A stretch of DNA of 5,910 nucleotides from Clostridiales bacterium (lineage in GTDB: Bacteria > Bacillota > Clostridia > Oscillospirales > Butyricicoccaceae), in the NCBI GenBank assembly GCA_026419635.1, contig JANZZB010000100.1, positions 1 through 5,910 on the forward strand, given 5' to 3'. Shown here one piece after another: positions 3,944-5,910 of this stretch. The first letter of the stretch is position 1; each line of letters begins with the position of its first letter. The notes beneath the pieces were generated by a model that was given only the letters and a program-made list of their open reading frames with translations, was not told where the DNA came from and did not search any database. The translations under genes and the position numbers were made by a program.

Positions 3944-5910
3944 ATGTCTAATATAGCTAAAAGAGTTCTGTCATTGACTCTTGTAGCGACATTTCTTTGC
4001 AGCTCACTAATAAGTTTTCTGCAAATTCAAGCCGCCGAGAAAAGTATTTCATATTCGGATATGGTGAAAGCTTCGGTAAATGCACAGGGAGGCATTATCG
4101 AGGACACAGAATTTTCATACCAGCTTGTTTTCGGCAAGGTGGGAGTAAATGAAGTTGCTGGAAACGACTTTTCTTCCCAATGGGGACAGGATGCCGTTAA
4201 TTACAAAAAAGATTCGGCCTTATTAGCTTATACGGCAACAGGGTTAAAGTCAAACAGTCAGTATTATAATTCCATGATCAAAGTCACAGCGAAAGAACCT
4301 GTTTCCATCCATTTTACGCATCCTGCGATGTCAGGAGTCCAGTATGCCAGCCATACATATATCAAAACCTATCATGTTGTTGACGGTATGCCCCAGATTA
4401 TATCATCCGTTCAAGTTACCGATCAAGCTGTTGCAGCCGATTACTACACACCGAAAACAGTGGTGGCAAAAGCGGGTGAAAGTGTATATTGGAGTTTTGA
4501 AACATCCAATGAGTGGGGTGCGACAGCGGAGTTTTACCCGTCTGTTGTAATCGGGGATGCCACGGAAGTTACAAGCGATCGTCTTACGCTCAATGATATG
4601 GTTGCCGGTACCGTTATGAAGCAAGGCGAGCCGGTCAATACGGAATTTGTAGATTATCAGTTTTTAACCGGTAAAATCAGTTCTCCTTTAAAAATGAATA
4701 CCTTCGTGAAAGATAACGGTTCCGGCGGATGGGACGATAACTGGAAAGCGCAGTATTTCGAAAACAATATCATGAGAACCGGAATTGAAATTCAAAATAT
4801 GGTCGGCTATCCTAAGTCCGGTAATATCATTACATCACAAGCCTCGACTTCTGATGCCTTTTATGACGTTATTATAAAACTCGAAGTCAACAAGAACTGT
4901 TTACTGGATATAACTCATCCGGTCATTCCGGCAAATGAATGGCGGGGTACACATACACGAATGAAAGTACTCGTGAAAAAACAAGGAATGCGGACTTTAC
5001 AGCTGTTTGAAAAAACAGTGACGCCCGATGAAATAGCTGCGAATACATATGCTGTCAGCAACCTATCACTGGAAGCCGGAGACACTGTATATTACATCTA
5101 TACTTCTGTAAACGAATATGGCGCAAACATACCAATTACGCCGACGTTTTCGTTCACAAAATCGGAATATGTTCCTCCGGCAACCGAAACAGAATCGTTA
5201 ACCGTATCCGATTTCCTGCTTGGCATGAACGAATCAAACGGCGATCCGATCAGCAGTGATTTAGCTACTTTTCAAATCCTTACCGGCAAAGTGGGTTCAG
5301 AAACAAAGCTGCAAAGCTTTTCAGATACGAAAGCCGAATTGGGGTGGTATAACGACAGTGATACCGACAAAGACAAAAAAACGGCTTTTGTTTCAACGAC
5401 CTGTTTGCAGGCATCTGAAAATCATGACGCGATTTTAAAGCTCACCGCAAAAGAAAATATCAGTGTTAATTTGTCCCATCCGGCCTTAACAAGCTGGCTG
5501 GGTGCCAACGGCAGGTTTAAAATCACGATACAATCCGGCAATGTCTTTTCTGTTGTTTCTGATATGAAGATTTCCGATTCAAACAGGACGGAAAACTGCT
5601 ATGTTTCAGGGGCAAGAGAATTGCACTTAAGCAAAGGAGATTCATTGTATCTCAGTCTGTATACAACAAATGAATGGCACTTTTATGCCGATATTCTGCC
5701 GGTATTTAATCTGAGTACAACATCGTATGATGAATCCCAAACCTTAGGGAAGATTATAAAAGACAGAGAAACATATAAGAAGGCAATCGATGAGTTTATC
5801 GCAACGTTATCACAAAGCAATTATTCAGCAGCCAATTGGAGTTCTATTCAGGAAATTGCCACTTCAGCCAAAGCGGCAATCGATCAGGAAATATCTGCTC
5901 TGAATATGGC
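3944..5910 (+). CDS. Large secreted surface protein with three ~190-aa repeats (3' partial)
   Basis: The frame runs from ATG 3944 to the window edge without a stop (at least 655 aa). GGAGAGGTG (3931-3939) is an excellent ribosome site. Residues 1-30 are a signal peptide: basic IAKR, a hydrophobic core, and probable cleavage after LQIQA. Three divergent repeats follow, at about 36-205, 212-405 and 418-593. Each begins with a D(M/F)(V/L) segment and an F..GK(V/I) strand. Each then has a (T/S)HP motif (His126, His325, His512) and ends with a TxNE(W/Y) motif (residues 187-191, 387-392 with one insertion, 574-578) near a P-rich strand. The fold is probably beta-rich. From about 600 the chain turns helical, with SNYSAANWSSIQEIATSAKA resembling FIVAR-type spacer modules of Gram-positive surface proteins. 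The product is probably exported and wall-attached, perhaps a glycan-binding or glycan-degrading protein with its catalytic or anchor part beyond the window. I do not recognise the repeat family. The upstream AraC gene is its likely regulator. Confidence 0.92.
   Translation, partial: MSNIAKRVLSLTLVATFLCSSLISFLQIQAAEKSISYSDMVKASVNAQGGIIEDTEFSYQLVFGKVGVNEVAGNDFSSQWGQDAVNYKKDSALLAYTATGLKSNSQYYNSMIKVTAKEPVSIHFTHPAMSGVQYASHTYIKTYHVVDGMPQIISSVQVTDQAVAADYYTPKTVVAKAGESVYWSFETSNEWGATAEFYPSVVIGDATEVTSDRLTLNDMVAGTVMKQGEPVNTEFVDYQFLTGKISSPLKMNTFVKDNGSGGWDDNWKAQYFENNIMRTGIEIQNMVGYPKSGNIITSQASTSDAFYDVIIKLEVNKNCLLDITHPVIPANEWRGTHTRMKVLVKKQGMRTLQLFEKTVTPDEIAANTYAVSNLSLEAGDTVYYIYTSVNEYGANIPITPTFSFTKSEYVPPATETESLTVSDFLLGMNESNGDPISSDLATFQILTGKVGSETKLQSFSDTKAELGWYNDSDTDKDKKTAFVSTTCLQASENHDAILKLTAKENISVNLSHPALTSWLGANGRFKITIQSGNVFSVVSDMKISDSNRTENCYVSGARELHLSKGDSLYLSLYTTNEWHFYADILPVFNLSTTSYDESQTLGKIIKDRETYKKAIDEFIATLSQSNYSAANWSSIQEIATSAKAAIDQEISALNM

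Noticed and set aside
4344..4624. Short frames on both strands inside the surface-protein gene
   Set aside because: They overlap the continuous 655-codon frame with signal peptide and repeats and have no independent support.

Overview
The window looks like a mosaic accessory region from a low-to-moderate GC Firmicute, most likely a gut-type Clostridia. The evidence is strong GGAG/GGTG-type Shine-Dalgarno sites, tight hairpin-plus-T-tract terminators, an AraC/cupin regulator next to a large secreted surface protein, and small proteins of the kind carried by clostridial integrative elements. No gene fixes the genus.

Left part (1-1019): a possible C-terminal tail of an upstream gene, then a nearly perfect palindrome, a degenerate tRNA-Pro copy and an intact tRNA-Pro(UGG) with encoded CCA and its own terminator. 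After it come about 500 bases without a convincing gene. They hold two further intrinsic terminators and a 27-bp tandem repeat.

Middle part (1020-1877): a near-consensus sigma-A promoter starts a leader of about 270 nt that is unusually rich in structure. It holds a multibranched domain closed by a 7-bp stem, a competing terminator-like hairpin, a second strong terminator, and a hairpin that buries the Shine-Dalgarno of the first small gene. Two small genes follow (74 aa, unrecognised; 91 aa, DUF6809-like). They are coupled by an ATGA overlap, and a third ORF coupled in the same way stops after 18 codons. This looks like the start of a mobile-element operon that was cut off, with expression possibly controlled by RNA switching.

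Junction (1874-2816): on the minus strand lies an AbiEi-like/DUF6088 winged-helix protein with no visible toxin partner. Directly upstream of it is a start-less, frameshifted and truncated relic of the N-terminal DNA-binding domain of a tyrosine integrase. With the tRNA-Pro duplication and the clipped operon, this marks a decayed integrative element.

Right part (2896-5910): a more AT-rich module on the plus strand has an AraC-family regulator with its own promoter and terminator, then a strong promoter driving a long secreted protein still open at the window edge. That protein has a signal peptide, three divergent repeats of about 190 residues and a helical FIVAR-like segment. The regulator is the natural candidate to control it, which is an inference from adjacency.

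No CRISPR array, rRNA or complete transposase was seen. The most promising undescribed candidates are the structured leader at about 1055-1322 and the repeat domain of the surface protein.
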